From Lachnospiraceae bacterium (lineage in GTDB: Bacteria; Bacillota; Clostridia; Lachnospirales; Lachnospiraceae): a DNA stretch of 33,218 bases. The stretch is from assembly GCA_024690885.1 (NCBI GenBank), contig JAILOI010000112.1:1-33218 (forward strand), written 5' to 3'. This document shows positions 8,026 to 16,790 of this stretch, piece after piece. The notes below the pieces were generated by a model, which saw only the letters and a list, made by a program, of their open reading frames with translations, ran no database searches and had not been told where the DNA came from. The stretch's first letter is position 1; each line of letters starts with the position of its first letter. The translations under genes were made by a program, and so were the position numbers.

Positions 8026-9450
8026 CTACTTATACAAACTTTCTGCCATCTCCGCGATGTCGTCAGCCGCCTTATGCAGCTCACCAATGGTGGTATCAAT
8101 CTCCTGCATCTCCACACTTTCATCCGTAACGCTGGTGCTGATTTGTTTGATTTTCTCCAACATATCATTCACCGACTCCGCCATGGAGGTAAGGATGGTG
8201 CCAATCTGATTGGTGGTTTCCTTGGTGGAATTGGAGAGGTTTTGTACTTCTCCTGCAACAACTGCAAAGCCCTTGCCTGCTTCTCCGGCACGTGCCGCTT
8301 CGATGGATGCATTTAAGGATAAGAGGTTGGTCTGATCCGCAATACTTTGGATGCTGGTAATAATACCCATGGATGCCTCTACGGATTCCTCAATCTTCTG
8401 TGCGGACTGAGCCACATCCGTCTGGCGCTCCGCCATCTCACTCATCTGCTTGGTTGCAGTGTCCACCGTCTTGGAAATATCGGTAATTCCGCGACGCAAA
8501 TTCTCAATACTTGGTGCCATCTCATCCCGGAAACGAGAGGCGTTTTTCTTCTGTTCCGTAATATCGAGGATGGTTCCGGCCGCCATCAATGGGGTCCGCT
8601 TATCATCGGACCATATCACATAGCTGAATGCACGTACCCAGCGGTATTCTCCATCTTTCGCCATCATACGATATTCCATATCAAATACCGTATTACCGCT
8701 TGGATCCGATAACTGCTGTCCCATCTGCGCAGACGCTTTCTCCACATCATCCGGGTGAATCTTCGTAATCCAGCTTTCCATAATATCCGGAAAATCCGGG
8801 CCCGAATATCCGAGAATCTTCTTAAACTGAGTGGAAAATACCATCGGTGACTGTGGATCCGAAATATCGTACTTCGTCAAATCCATAGACCAGGAGCCCT
8901 CCAGCATCATCATCTCAACCGCACTTTGACGGCGCTGATCGTGAGCTAGAATTTCTTCCATATTCCGCTGATCCTGAATATCCGTAAATGTGCCGATAAA
9001 TACGATCGGTGTTCCATCCGGTTGGCGGAGACATTCTCCTGCCGCATGGAACAATCGATATTCCCCGGACTTGGTCAACAGCGGATAATCAATATCGTAC
9101 TTGGTTCGTCCGCTCTTGTCCGCAGCTGCAGCACCAAAGGCAGCAAACACTGCATCCATACAATCCGGGTGAATCAGTTTTCCTAGGGATTCAATCTCAT
9201 CCGGAAGCTCTGCCTCAGAATATCCCAGCATGCGCCGGAATTCTGAGGAGTAATGTACCCCCGTTTCTTCCCCGTTCTCATCATAATACGCAATCCAGAT
9301 TCCCAAATGCGTACTATTGTTTACGGATTCCAGCATGCGATAATGCAATGCTGATTTTTCTTGTTCTGCGGCTAACGCCTGTGTCAGTTCCGCGATCCGA
9401 TCTTGTTGCCCATCGGAAGACGAAGTGTTACCCCTCTTTTGAAACATCAT
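8026..9450 (-). CDS. Soluble methyl-accepting chemotaxis-type protein with two PAS domains
   Basis: This encodes 474 residues, starting at MMFQKRGN. That ATG has GGAGG 5 nt upstream; the TTG at 9462 lies inside the ribosome binding site and is rejected. Two PAS_3-like repeats (about 40-165 and 175-305) carry the typical endings [10 protein letters not shown] and [10 protein letters not shown] and the inner motifs [14 protein letters not shown] and [14 protein letters not shown]. The C-terminal region (about 310-474) is a shortened chemoreceptor signalling hairpin with the conserved tip ([19 protein letters not shown], then [13 protein letters not shown]). No membrane segments are present, so it is a cytoplasmic transducer. 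PAS_3 domains usually bind small ligands or cofactors; which one is unknown. The gene is monocistronic, with its own terminator. No che genes lie nearby. Confidence 0.92.
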   Translation of the reverse strand: MMFQKRGNTSSSDGQQDRIAELTQALAAEQEKSALHYRMLESVNNSTHLGIWIAYYDENGEETGVHYSSEFRRMLGYSEAELPDEIESLGKLIHPDCMDAVFAAFGAAAADKSGRTKYDIDYPLLTKSGEYRLFHAAGECLRQPDGTPIVFIGTFTDIQDQRNMEEILAHDQRRQSAVEMMMLEGSWSMDLTKYDISDPQSPMVFSTQFKKILGYSGPDFPDIMESWITKIHPDDVEKASAQMGQQLSDPSGNTVFDMEYRMMAKDGEYRWVRAFSYVIWSDDKRTPLMAAGTILDITEQKKNASRFRDEMAPSIENLRRGITDISKTVDTATKQMSEMAERQTDVAQSAQKIEESVEASMGIITSIQSIADQTNLLSLNASIEAARAGEAGKGFAVVAGEVQNLSNSTKETTNQIGTILTSMAESVNDMLEKIKQISTSVTDESVEMQEIDTTIGELHKAADDIAEMAESLYK

Positions 9451-9485
9451 TTTATCCTCCAATTAAAAAAACAACTATTTGTTTT

Positions 9486-9494
9486 AGTATAACA
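9486..9494 (-). promoter_or_regulatory. Extended -10 promoter of the PAS-MCP gene
   Basis: The minus strand reads TGT-TATACT, an extended -10 box, 36 bp upstream of the ATG at 9450. The -35 region (TGCCAC, 9509-9514) is weak. The rest of 9495-9570 is AT-rich and holds no convincing terminator for the upstream polyamine operon. Confidence 0.5.
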
Positions 9495-9570
9495 GAGGAC
9501 CATAAAAGGTGGCAGAAAATTTTATGTTTTTATTTGTATTTTTTCACAAATTCTATGTTTCGCACAAAAT

Positions 9571-10449
9571 CTAGCTATGCAGAATTGGTGCATAGTGCTC
9601 CGGACGGCGATCCCGGAACAATCCCCAGCTGTTTCGAAGTTGTCGCACTTCTTCCAGATCACAGCTGCCCAGCACATAGCCTTCTTCTTCCCGGTCTAAC
9701 TGCGCCACCACTTCTCCGGTGGCATCCGTTACGAAGGACGATCCATAAAAGATTAGGGCAGATTCCTGTCCACCGTTGGCTTCCGATGGTGTAACATCCT
9801 CACGTCCCACCCGGTTGGCTGCAATCACCGGCATCACATTGCAAGCCGCATGCCCCTGCATACAACGTCTCCAATGGGGCATACTATCCATATCCAGGAT
9901 TGGTTCCGAACCAATTGCGGTCGGATAGAATAAAAGCTCTGCTCCTAAGAGCGCCATACTTCTTGCACTCTCCGGGAACCACTGATCCCAGCAGATGCCC
10001 ACACCGATGGTGGCATACTTGGTCTTCCATACCCGAAAGCCGGTATCCCCCGGGGTAAAGTAAAACTTCTCCTGGTAATAGTGATCGTCCGGGATATGGG
10101 TCTTGCGATAGATTCCCAGGATACTTCCATCTGCATCAATGATGGCCACCGTGTTATAAAACACATTGCCGCAACGCTCATAGAAGCTGATAGGAAGCAC
10201 CACATCAAGTTCTGCCGCTACCTTCTGAAAATGCAGCACTGCCGGATTCTCCTCCAGCGGTGTGGCATATTCATAATAATCATAATTCCGTTCCTGGCAA
10301 AAATACACCCGCTCGAATAATTCCGGCAGCAGAATCACCTGCGCACCGGCAGCAGCTGCCTGTCGCACCAGCTTGTCAGCTTTGGCAATGTTCTCCTCCA
10401 CCTTAGTGGAGCACTGCATCTGAATACCTGCATAAGTTACGTTTCTCAT
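9571..10449 (-). CDS. aguB: N-carbamoylputrescine amidase
   Basis: This 292-residue nitrilase-superfamily enzyme hydrolyses N-carbamoylputrescine to putrescine, CO2 and ammonia in the cytoplasm. The Glu-Lys-Cys catalytic triad is visible: Glu43 in LLPELFE, Lys116 in YRKTHIP and Cys153 in GICWDQWFPE. The length matches the AguB family. The ATG follows an AGGAG site placed between the aguA stop and this start. It is the last gene of the six-gene polyamine operon and acts directly after AguA, its immediate neighbour. Assignment rests on both sequence and context; other nitrilases are unlikely here. Confidence 0.95.
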   Translation of the reverse strand: MRNVTYAGIQMQCSTKVEENIAKADKLVRQAAAAGAQVILLPELFERVYFCQERNYDYYEYATPLEENPAVLHFQKVAAELDVVLPISFYERCGNVFYNTVAIIDADGSILGIYRKTHIPDDHYYQEKFYFTPGDTGFRVWKTKYATIGVGICWDQWFPESARSMALLGAELLFYPTAIGSEPILDMDSMPHWRRCMQGHAACNVMPVIAANRVGREDVTPSEANGGQESALIFYGSSFVTDATGEVVAQLDREEEGYVLGSCDLEEVRQLRNSWGLFRDRRPEHYAPILHS

Positions 10450-10458
10450 ACGCCTCTC

Positions 10459-11598
10459 CTACTTCTCATTCCGGGAATTTCCCACGGGAAACGGCAGATG
10501 TCCGCCTGCCGGAATCTGCTGGGTAATGCAATGAATATTTCCACCACCCACAATAATATCTCTGGCATAAATCGGAACAATCTTCCGATCCGGGAATACC
10601 TCCTGCAACGTGCGTACCGCCACCGAATCCATCTCGTCATGAAACTGCGGCAACAGCACTGCGCCATTGGCAATATAAAAATTCACATAGCTGGCAGCCA
10701 ATCGTTCTCCGACGGTCCGTTCCTCTTCACCCGCTTCAAAGGTAAATCCTGCCAACTCTTCTTCGGTAATGCATACCGGCTTCTTTGGAATTGGAAGTTT
10801 GGTGATTTCAAAGGTACGTCCCTTGGCATCGGTCTCCCGCTTTAGCACCTCATAATCCGCCATGGAAAGTGGATACTGGGGATCTTCCTCATCGTCTGTC
10901 CAGGCCAACACCACATGTCCCGGCTTTACGAAGGCACACACGTTATCCACATGCTCATTGGTTTCATCCAGGTGGATGCCTCGTGGTAACCAAATCACTT
11001 TCTTGGCTCCACAATAGCGCTTTAGCATCTCTTCAATTTCCATCTTTGACAACTTCGAATTTCGGCCGTCGCTTAACAGACAAGCCTCCGTCACCAGCAT
11101 GGTGCCTTCTCCATCCGAATGAATGGAGCCTCCTTCCAACACAAAGGGGGATGCATCATAACAATCACAATCCACATGAGATAAGAAGGCTTTTGCCACT
11201 GCATCATCCTGCTGCCAGTCAGCATACAAGCCGTCCACCGTACCGCCCCAGGCGTTAAAAGACCAATTGATTCCCCGCAGTCCACCTTTGCCATCAATGA
11301 CAAATGTCGGTCCCACATCTCTCGCCCAGGCATCATCCGATGGAATTTGCACCACCTGCACATACTCCGGCAGTGCTTCCCTGGCTTGTCGATAATCCTT
11401 GGAGCCGACCAGCATATACATCTGCTCCGTCTTACCAATCTCTGAGGCGATTTGGGCAAACACCTGCTGGGCTGCCTTGGCACCATAAATCCAGGAGCCC
11501 GGTCGCGTTGGCCAAATCATCAGGCAGCCATGATGCGCTTCAAATTCTCCCGGCATATAGAATCCATCTTCTGCCGGTGTACGTGTTAATATTTCCAT
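10459..11598 (-). CDS. aguA: Agmatine deiminase
   Basis: This 379-residue member of the guanidino-group-modifying (PPAD) fold converts agmatine to N-carbamoylputrescine and ammonia. The signature residues are present: WPTRPGSW near the N-terminus, [12 protein letters not shown] at about 88-99, the acidic/His motif [13 protein letters not shown] at about 209-221, and the nucleophile Cys357 in [11 protein letters not shown]. Length and cysteine position match known AguA enzymes. The start codon overlaps the nspC stop (TGATG), so translation is probably coupled. It links the SpeA product agmatine to AguB within the same operon. Confidence 0.96.
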   Translation of the reverse strand: MEILTRTPAEDGFYMPGEFEAHHGCLMIWPTRPGSWIYGAKAAQQVFAQIASEIGKTEQMYMLVGSKDYRQAREALPEYVQVVQIPSDDAWARDVGPTFVIDGKGGLRGINWSFNAWGGTVDGLYADWQQDDAVAKAFLSHVDCDCYDASPFVLEGGSIHSDGEGTMLVTEACLLSDGRNSKLSKMEIEEMLKRYCGAKKVIWLPRGIHLDETNEHVDNVCAFVKPGHVVLAWTDDEEDPQYPLSMADYEVLKRETDAKGRTFEITKLPIPKKPVCITEEELAGFTFEAGEEERTVGERLAASYVNFYIANGAVLLPQFHDEMDSVAVRTLQEVFPDRKIVPIYARDIIVGGGNIHCITQQIPAGGHLPFPVGNSRNEK

Positions 11599-12788
11599 CA
11601 GGATAACCTCATTTTAAAATCTTCGTATCCAAAGGAACGAACCACCTCACAACTTCCATCGGTATGCTGTGCCACAATCAGTGGCAGTCCGATACCATTG
11701 AAGGTGTTGTTTTTTACCATGGAGTAGATGGCCATATCCTCAAAGTACAACACATCACCGATTCCCACTTCCACATCAAAGGAATAATCTCCGATGACAT
11801 CGCCGGCCAAACAAGTATAAGAGGATAACCGGTACGTATAAGCCTTCTCCCCCGGCATTCCGGAATTCTGCAGCGGCGGACGATATGGCATCTCCAACAC
11901 ATCCGGCATATGGCAGGCGGCGGAAGCATCCAGAATCAAGGTGGTAATCCCATCCTGTTCCACCACATCCAGTACTGTGGTTTTCAGCACTCCGGCGTTT
12001 AGCGCCACCGCTTCTCCCGGCTCTAAGTATACCGTCACACCATAGGTGTTTTGGATTCGTTGAATCAATGCAATGAGGCACTTCACATCGTAGCCTTCGG
12101 CCGTGATGTGATGGCCGCCACCCATGTTGAGCCACTTCATATGGGACAACAGTGGGCCAAACTTCGCTTCCACTGCTGCCAGGGTCTCTTCCAGCGGTTC
12201 GACCAGCTGCTCACACAAGGTGTGAAAATGCAGTCCTTCCACCCCCTGCAGCACGCCTTCCATCAGGGTTTGGGCCATGGCTTCATCTAAGACTTCTCCA
12301 CTTCCGCCGGCAGCCGCAATCAGCTTTCCAACGGAAGTTCCCAGACGGGAGCCCGGTGCACACGGATCGTAAATCGCATGGTCGCCCTGGGTGGAGCACT
12401 CCGGGTTGATCCGCAATCCAAAGCTTTTGCCACCCGTGCGATTCCCATATTTTGCCAACTGTGACAAGGAATTAAAACTGATATGATCGCAGTAACTTAC
12501 AATCTCATCAAACTCCCCATCCCGATAGGCCGGAGAAAACACGTGGTTCTCCCCACCCATCTCTTCGGATCCTAATCTTGCCTCATAGAGACCACTGGCG
12601 GTACAGCCACTGATATAGCGTCCAATCAGCGGATACTCGTAAAACATGGAAAAGCATTTCTGTGCCAAGAGAATCTTGCATCCTGTAGCAGCTTCCACCT
12701 GCTGCAGCACCTCTAAATTGTGGATCAACGCCTCCTCTTCCACGATATACGCTGGGGTTGGCACCGCATCTCTACTGTTATATGTCAT
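11598..12788 (-). CDS. nspC: Carboxynorspermidine/carboxyspermidine decarboxylase
   Basis: This encodes 396 residues, starting at [19 protein letters not shown], because GGAG lies 8 nt before this ATG. An ATG at 12800 overlaps the previous stop but has no ribosome binding site. It is a fold III (alanine-racemase-like) PLP enzyme. The PLP lysine is in LLAQKCFSM (about 42-50), the glycine loop in [11 protein letters not shown], and the C-terminal substrate region in [19 protein letters not shown]. It decarboxylates carboxyspermidine (or carboxynorspermidine) to the polyamine, the last step of the SpeD-independent spermidine route. It directly follows its partner dehydrogenase in the operon. Confidence 0.93.
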   Translation of the reverse strand: MTYNSRDAVPTPAYIVEEEALIHNLEVLQQVEAATGCKILLAQKCFSMFYEYPLIGRYISGCTASGLYEARLGSEEMGGENHVFSPAYRDGEFDEIVSYCDHISFNSLSQLAKYGNRTGGKSFGLRINPECSTQGDHAIYDPCAPGSRLGTSVGKLIAAAGGSGEVLDEAMAQTLMEGVLQGVEGLHFHTLCEQLVEPLEETLAAVEAKFGPLLSHMKWLNMGGGHHITAEGYDVKCLIALIQRIQNTYGVTVYLEPGEAVALNAGVLKTTVLDVVEQDGITTLILDASAACHMPDVLEMPYRPPLQNSGMPGEKAYTYRLSSYTCLAGDVIGDYSFDVEVGIGDVLYFEDMAIYSMVKNNTFNGIGLPLIVAQHTDGSCEVVRSFGYEDFKMRLS

Positions 12789-12799
12789 CTTAGACTCCA

Positions 12800-14059
12800 T
12801 TAATCAACTAAAACAGGATTCTCTTCCACCACCCATGGAAGGCCGTATTTGTTCAATGCATCCATGTATGGATCCGGATCAAACTCATCGGTGGTAAATA
12901 CACCCGGCTTGTTCCACTGACCCGTTGCCACCAACATGGTTCCGATCATCGCCGGAACTCCGGTGGTATAGGAGATGGCCTGGGAACCTACCTCGCGATA
13001 GCATTCCTGGTGGTCGCATACATTGTAGATATAGATGCTCTTCTCTTTGCCATCCTTGATTCCGGTGAAGATACATCCGATGTTGGTCTTACCGACCGTA
13101 CGTGGTCCCAGGGATGCCGGATCCGGCAACAAGGCCTTTAAGAACTGAATCGGCACAATTTCTCTTCCCTCAAATTCGATTGGGGTTGTAGATAACATGC
13201 CCACATTCTCCAGGCATTTCATATGGGTTAAGTAGCTCTGTCCGAAGGTCATAAAGAAACGGATGCGCTTCACATGTGGAATGTTGGCAGCCAAAGCTTC
13301 AATCTCCTCATGATGCAACAGATACATATCCTTCTGTCCTACACCGGCGAAGTCATACTCGCGCTTAATCTCCATTGGCTTGGTCTCAATCCACTTGCCA
13401 TTCTCCCAGTAGGAGCCCGGAGCAGAAACCTCACGCAGGTTGATCTCCGGATTGAAGTTGGTTGCAAATGGGTATCCATGATCTCCGCCATTGCAGTCTA
13501 AGATATCGATGGTATGAATCTCATCGAAGTAATGCTTCTGTGCATATGCGGTAAAAACGGACGTAACCCCCGGATCAAAACCGGTGCCAAGCAATCCGGT
13601 AATGCCGGCTTCCTCGTAGCGCTTCCGATATGCCCACTGCCAGGAATAATCGAAGTATGCCGTAAAGCCCAAACGCTTGCAGCGTTCCTCATAGATGGCT
13701 CTCCATTCCGGATCGTCTGTATTCTCACACTCATAATTGGCGGTATCCACATACGGAACCTTGCATGCCAAGCAGGCATCCATGATGGTCAAATCCTGAT
13801 ACGGGAGTGCCACATTCAATACCACATCCGGCCGGAACTTCTCGATAAGTGCAATCACTTCTTCCGTCTTGTCCGCATCCACCTGTGCCGTGGTAATGTT
13901 GGTTGACGTCTTCGCGGACAATTCCTCTTTGAGTTTGTCGCACTTGCTTTGTGTACGAGATGCAATACACAAATCGGTGAACACCTCACTCACCTGACAA
14001 ATCTTATGAATTGCTACGCTGGCAACACCGCCGCAGCCAATGACTAATACTCTACTCAT
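12800..14059 (-). CDS. Carboxynorspermidine/carboxyspermidine dehydrogenase (saccharopine dehydrogenase family)
   Basis: This 419-residue protein has an N-terminal Rossmann fold (VLVIGCGGVASVAIHK, residues 4-19) and the saccharopine-dehydrogenase-like C-terminal domain. It reductively condenses putrescine (or diaminopropane) with aspartate beta-semialdehyde, using NADPH, to give carboxyspermidine (or carboxynorspermidine). The family also contains saccharopine dehydrogenases of lysine metabolism. The adjacent nspC and the absence of lysine genes support the polyamine role. AGGAGG lies 9 nt before the ATG, which starts just after the speE stop. Because putrescine is made by the other genes of this operon, carboxyspermidine is the more likely product. 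Confidence 0.92.
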   Translation of the reverse strand: MSRVLVIGCGGVASVAIHKICQVSEVFTDLCIASRTQSKCDKLKEELSAKTSTNITTAQVDADKTEEVIALIEKFRPDVVLNVALPYQDLTIMDACLACKVPYVDTANYECENTDDPEWRAIYEERCKRLGFTAYFDYSWQWAYRKRYEEAGITGLLGTGFDPGVTSVFTAYAQKHYFDEIHTIDILDCNGGDHGYPFATNFNPEINLREVSAPGSYWENGKWIETKPMEIKREYDFAGVGQKDMYLLHHEEIEALAANIPHVKRIRFFMTFGQSYLTHMKCLENVGMLSTTPIEFEGREIVPIQFLKALLPDPASLGPRTVGKTNIGCIFTGIKDGKEKSIYIYNVCDHQECYREVGSQAISYTTGVPAMIGTMLVATGQWNKPGVFTTDEFDPDPYMDALNKYGLPWVVEENPVLVD

Positions 14060-14917
14060 CTAACGATCCTCCTCTTCTTCTAACAGTTCTTCCACATACT
14101 TGGGAAGCATGAACGCGCCACGGTGTAAGTTCGTGGTGTAATACTCGGTGTGGATTCCTCTGGCGTTCCACTCTTCTTCTCGAAAATCCTGTAACGGATG
14201 ATATTTCTTGGAAGCAAATCCAAACAACCAGTATCCGCTTGGGCTGGTGGGGATATGAGCCTGATACACGCGACTGATGGGGAAGGTGTGATACACTTTC
14301 CGATGCATGTTCCGGCAGGCCTCTTCATCCTCATCGTAGAAGGGACTTCCATGCTGATACACCAGCACGCCGTCTTCCCGCAGCGCCTTGTAACAGCTTC
14401 CATAAAACTCTCTGGTAAAAAATCCCTCCGATGCACCAAAGGGATCCGTGGCATCATTGATGATCAAATCATAGGAATCCTTCTGGTTACGCAAGAATCG
14501 CAGAGCGTCCACATGGTACATATGCACCCGTGGGTCCTCTAAGCCCTCTGCCGTCTCCGGGAAATACTCCCGACACACATCCACAAACATCTCATCCTGT
14601 TCCACCACATCAATTTCTTCGATGGAAGGGTACTGCACCAGTTCCATGGCCACGCCACCGTCGCCACCACCGATGATCAACACCTTCTTCACATTGGGAT
14701 GCACTGCCATGGGAACGTGCACCACCATTTCGTTGTAAATAAAACAATCCTGTTCGGAAAAAATGACACCACCATTCATGGTTAGAAACTTTCCGAACTC
14801 CGGGGACTCAAACACATCAATCCGCTGATAATCACTCTGTCCGGAGAACAACTGCTTCTCCACACGAATTCCAAACTTTACGTGGGGGGAATGCAATTCT
14901 GAAAACCAAAACTCCAT
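14060..14917 (-). CDS. speE: Spermidine synthase (aminopropyltransferase)
   Basis: This encodes 285 residues, starting at MEFWFSELHSPHVKF. AAGGAG lies 9 nt upstream, inside the end of speA. A longer reading from 14983 would overlap speA by 64 nt and has no support. The family motifs are complete: GGGDGG at 83-88, VVEQDE at about 104-109, and the catalytic NDATDPFGASEGFF at 154-167. SpeE transfers an aminopropyl group from decarboxylated S-adenosylmethionine to putrescine. The donor needs SpeD, which is not in this window. Its presence next to the carboxyspermidine route is odd: it may make a second polyamine, use a distant SpeD, or serve another acceptor such as agmatine. Confidence 0.93.
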   Translation of the reverse strand: MEFWFSELHSPHVKFGIRVEKQLFSGQSDYQRIDVFESPEFGKFLTMNGGVIFSEQDCFIYNEMVVHVPMAVHPNVKKVLIIGGGDGGVAMELVQYPSIEEIDVVEQDEMFVDVCREYFPETAEGLEDPRVHMYHVDALRFLRNQKDSYDLIINDATDPFGASEGFFTREFYGSCYKALREDGVLVYQHGSPFYDEDEEACRNMHRKVYHTFPISRVYQAHIPTSPSGYWLFGFASKKYHPLQDFREEEWNARGIHTEYYTTNLHRGAFMLPKYVEELLEEEEDR

Positions 14918-14919
14918 CT

Positions 14920-16377
14920 CTAACGCTCCTTCAATACATTTAATGTCTGTAAGCTGGGATCCTCCTGTCCCTGCATGGAACATCCTTTTTCTTTGGAATA
15001 AAGAATGTAATCCACAATATCCTCTGTCACCAACTCACCCGGGGCCAAAATCGGAATTCCCGGAGGATAGGCCATAACGAATTCACCGGACACATAGCCC
15101 ACACATTCGTGAATCCGTCGCCGTTCCTTGGCGGCATAAAACGCTTCCTGCGGAGATTTGATGACCTCCGGCAGAAGCATCTGACGATCGATTTCAAACT
15201 GCTTGCCGTCCTTGGAGTAGATGCGGCTGATCTCTGCCAAAGCACCCACTAAGCGCTCGATATCCTGGATGCGATCTCCGATGGAAATGTAGGCCATAAT
15301 ATTACCGATGTCGCCAAATTCAATTTGTATATCAAACTCATCCCGCAGGATGTCATACACTTCAATTCCGTCCAATCCGATATCACGGGTAAATACACAC
15401 AACTTCGTAACATCGAAATCGTACACCGACGTTCCGTTCACCAACTCCCGCCCATAGGCATAGTAACCGCCGATGGAGTTGATCTCTTCCCTGGCATACT
15501 CCGCCCATTCCGTCACCTTCTGGAAGGACTGACGCCCCCGCAGTGCCAGGTTCCGTCGGGAGATATCCAGACTGGTCAACAAAAGATAGGATGCTGAGGT
15601 GGTCTGGGTGATATTGATAATGGTCTGCACATAATTGGCATTCATGCCGTTGCCAGTTAGAAGGATGGAACTCTGGGTCAGAGAACCGCCGGACTTATGC
15701 ATGGAGATGGCCGCCATATCCGCACCAGCCTCCATGGCATTCATCGGCAGATGATCACCAAAATACAGATGTGTTCCATGCGCCTCGTCCGCCAACACCT
15801 TCAATCCGTGCCGATGCACCATATCCGTAATGCTCTTGATATCGGAGCAAATTCCATAGTAGGTCGGGTTATTGATTAACACCGCCACCGCCTTCGGATG
15901 GGCCACAATGACTTCCTCCACTTGTTCCACCGTCATACCAAGGACAATCCCCAGTCTGGCATCGATTTCCGTATTCACATACACCGGCGTTGCACCACAG
16001 AGAATCAAGGCATTTAACACACTCTTGTGCACATTTCTGGGAACGATGATTTCATCGCCGCTTTTGCAAACGGATAACACCATATCCTGCACCGCCTGGG
16101 TGGTTCCACCCACGATAAAAAAGGCATGCTCCGCGCCAAAGGCGTCAGCCGTCAGTTCCTCCGCTTCCTTGATGACGGATACCGGATGGCTTAGGTTATC
16201 CAGGGGCTTCATGGAATTGACATCAATCCCCACGCAGCGTTCTCCCAATAAATCAATCAGTTCCGGGTTTCCGCGTCCACGCTTATGCCCCGGTACATCG
16301 AAGGGAACAATTCGCTTCTTTCTGAATTTCTCCATGGCCTCGTACAGAGGCGCAGATGCTTGCTTGGTAAGGTCCAT
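14920..16377 (-). CDS. speA: Orn/Lys/Arg decarboxylase, probably arginine decarboxylase
   Basis: This 485-residue PLP enzyme is of the fold I (aspartate-aminotransferase-like) group, the shorter Bacillus SpeA type. Visible motifs are FDVPGHKRGRG at 26-36, the DEAH motif at 197-200 and the PLP lysine Lys228 in SMHKSGGSLTQSS. The C-terminal domain is about 360-485. The next genes use agmatine, so arginine is the likely substrate, though the family also contains lysine and ornithine decarboxylases. The ATG has AGGAG 5 nt upstream. The start lies only 18 nt after the U-tract of the leader terminator, so expression depends on read-through or on a promoter outside that leader. It is the first gene of the polyamine operon. 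Confidence 0.93.
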   Translation of the reverse strand: MDLTKQASAPLYEAMEKFRKKRIVPFDVPGHKRGRGNPELIDLLGERCVGIDVNSMKPLDNLSHPVSVIKEAEELTADAFGAEHAFFIVGGTTQAVQDMVLSVCKSGDEIIVPRNVHKSVLNALILCGATPVYVNTEIDARLGIVLGMTVEQVEEVIVAHPKAVAVLINNPTYYGICSDIKSITDMVHRHGLKVLADEAHGTHLYFGDHLPMNAMEAGADMAAISMHKSGGSLTQSSILLTGNGMNANYVQTIINITQTTSASYLLLTSLDISRRNLALRGRQSFQKVTEWAEYAREEINSIGGYYAYGRELVNGTSVYDFDVTKLCVFTRDIGLDGIEVYDILRDEFDIQIEFGDIGNIMAYISIGDRIQDIERLVGALAEISRIYSKDGKQFEIDRQMLLPEVIKSPQEAFYAAKERRRIHECVGYVSGEFVMAYPPGIPILAPGELVTEDIVDYILYSKEKGCSMQGQEDPSLQTLNVLKER

Positions 16378-16394
16378 ACATACTCCTAACTACA

Positions 16395-16693
16395 CAAAAA
16401 AAGACGTGATATGTAATATCACGCCTGTTATCCGTCTGCTTTCTATCGATGTTCTAATCAGTTCCTGTCAGAGTTTATCCTAGCAAACCTTCGGTTACCG
16501 CTCTTATTGACCGTTTCACAAGATGATATGCGCAATGCATGATATTCAAATTCATCAACTTATAAAATTTGAGCTTCTAACTCAATCAATAATGTGTGCC
16601 CAAGTCACACTTCGGCAAGCGACCCGCCTGTCCGCTAGGCTTAACCTGATGATGTTGCTATCAGGTGGTCTACGTCGTTTTCTCGCAAAAACT
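16395..16693 (-). ncRNA. Structured leader RNA (candidate riboswitch or attenuator) of the polyamine operon
   Basis: The roughly 410-bp gap between the ABC operon and speA holds a strong minus-strand promoter and, about 300 nt later, an intrinsic terminator just before speA. The 5' part folds as a three-way junction (GACC/GGUC closing CUGAU...AUCAG and GCCU...AGGC; about 16617-16673). Next come hairpins GUGUG...CACAC (about 16593-16609) and UUGAGUU-AGA-AGCUCAA (about 16569-16585). Two copies of AUAUCAU (16526-16546) resemble the 3' arm of the terminator stem and could pair with its 5' arm as an antiterminator. I could not match it to a riboswitch, tmRNA, RNase P, SRP or 6S consensus that I know. 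A free small RNA is the alternative. Confidence 0.6.
16396..16425 (-). terminator. Intrinsic terminator between leader RNA and speA
   Basis: On the minus strand a 10-bp stem (GGCGUGAUAU / AUAUCACGUC, one G-U pair) with a 3-nt loop is followed by seven U (16396-16402). It ends 18 nt upstream of the speA ATG, before the AGGAG site. This is the expected place for a regulated attenuator. Confidence 0.88.
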
Positions 16694-16699
16694 ATGTAG

Positions 16700-16729
16700 A
16701 ATATATCTTATTCCCATTCCTTTTGTCAA
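16700..16729 (-). promoter_or_regulatory. Promoter of the leader RNA / polyamine operon
   Basis: The minus strand carries consensus TTGACA (16724-16729), an 18-bp spacer and TATATT (16700-16705). It predicts transcription from about 16693. Confidence 0.75.
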
Positions 16730-16748
16730 GTAAATCCCCCGCAAACAC

Positions 16749-16775
16749 AAAAACACTGCAACCGAAGTTGCAGTG
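16749..16775 (-). terminator. Terminator of the ECF/ABC operon
   Basis: The 9-bp perfect stem CACTGCAAC / GTTGCAGTG is closed by a UUCG tetraloop on the minus strand and followed by TTTTT (16749-16753). It lies 16 bp after the stop of the last ABC gene. Confidence 0.92.
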
Positions 16776-16790
16776 CTTTTCCCATAGAAA

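Noticed and set aside
9009-9794. Plus-strand open frame (261 codons) across the MCP start and the aguB end
   Set aside because: It runs antisense through two real genes and their promoter, with no ribosome binding site and no recognisable domain.
16395-16693. tmRNA, RNase P RNA, SRP RNA or a known riboswitch
   Set aside because: None of the conserved motifs I know for these RNAs is present on either strand; the element is left as unassigned.
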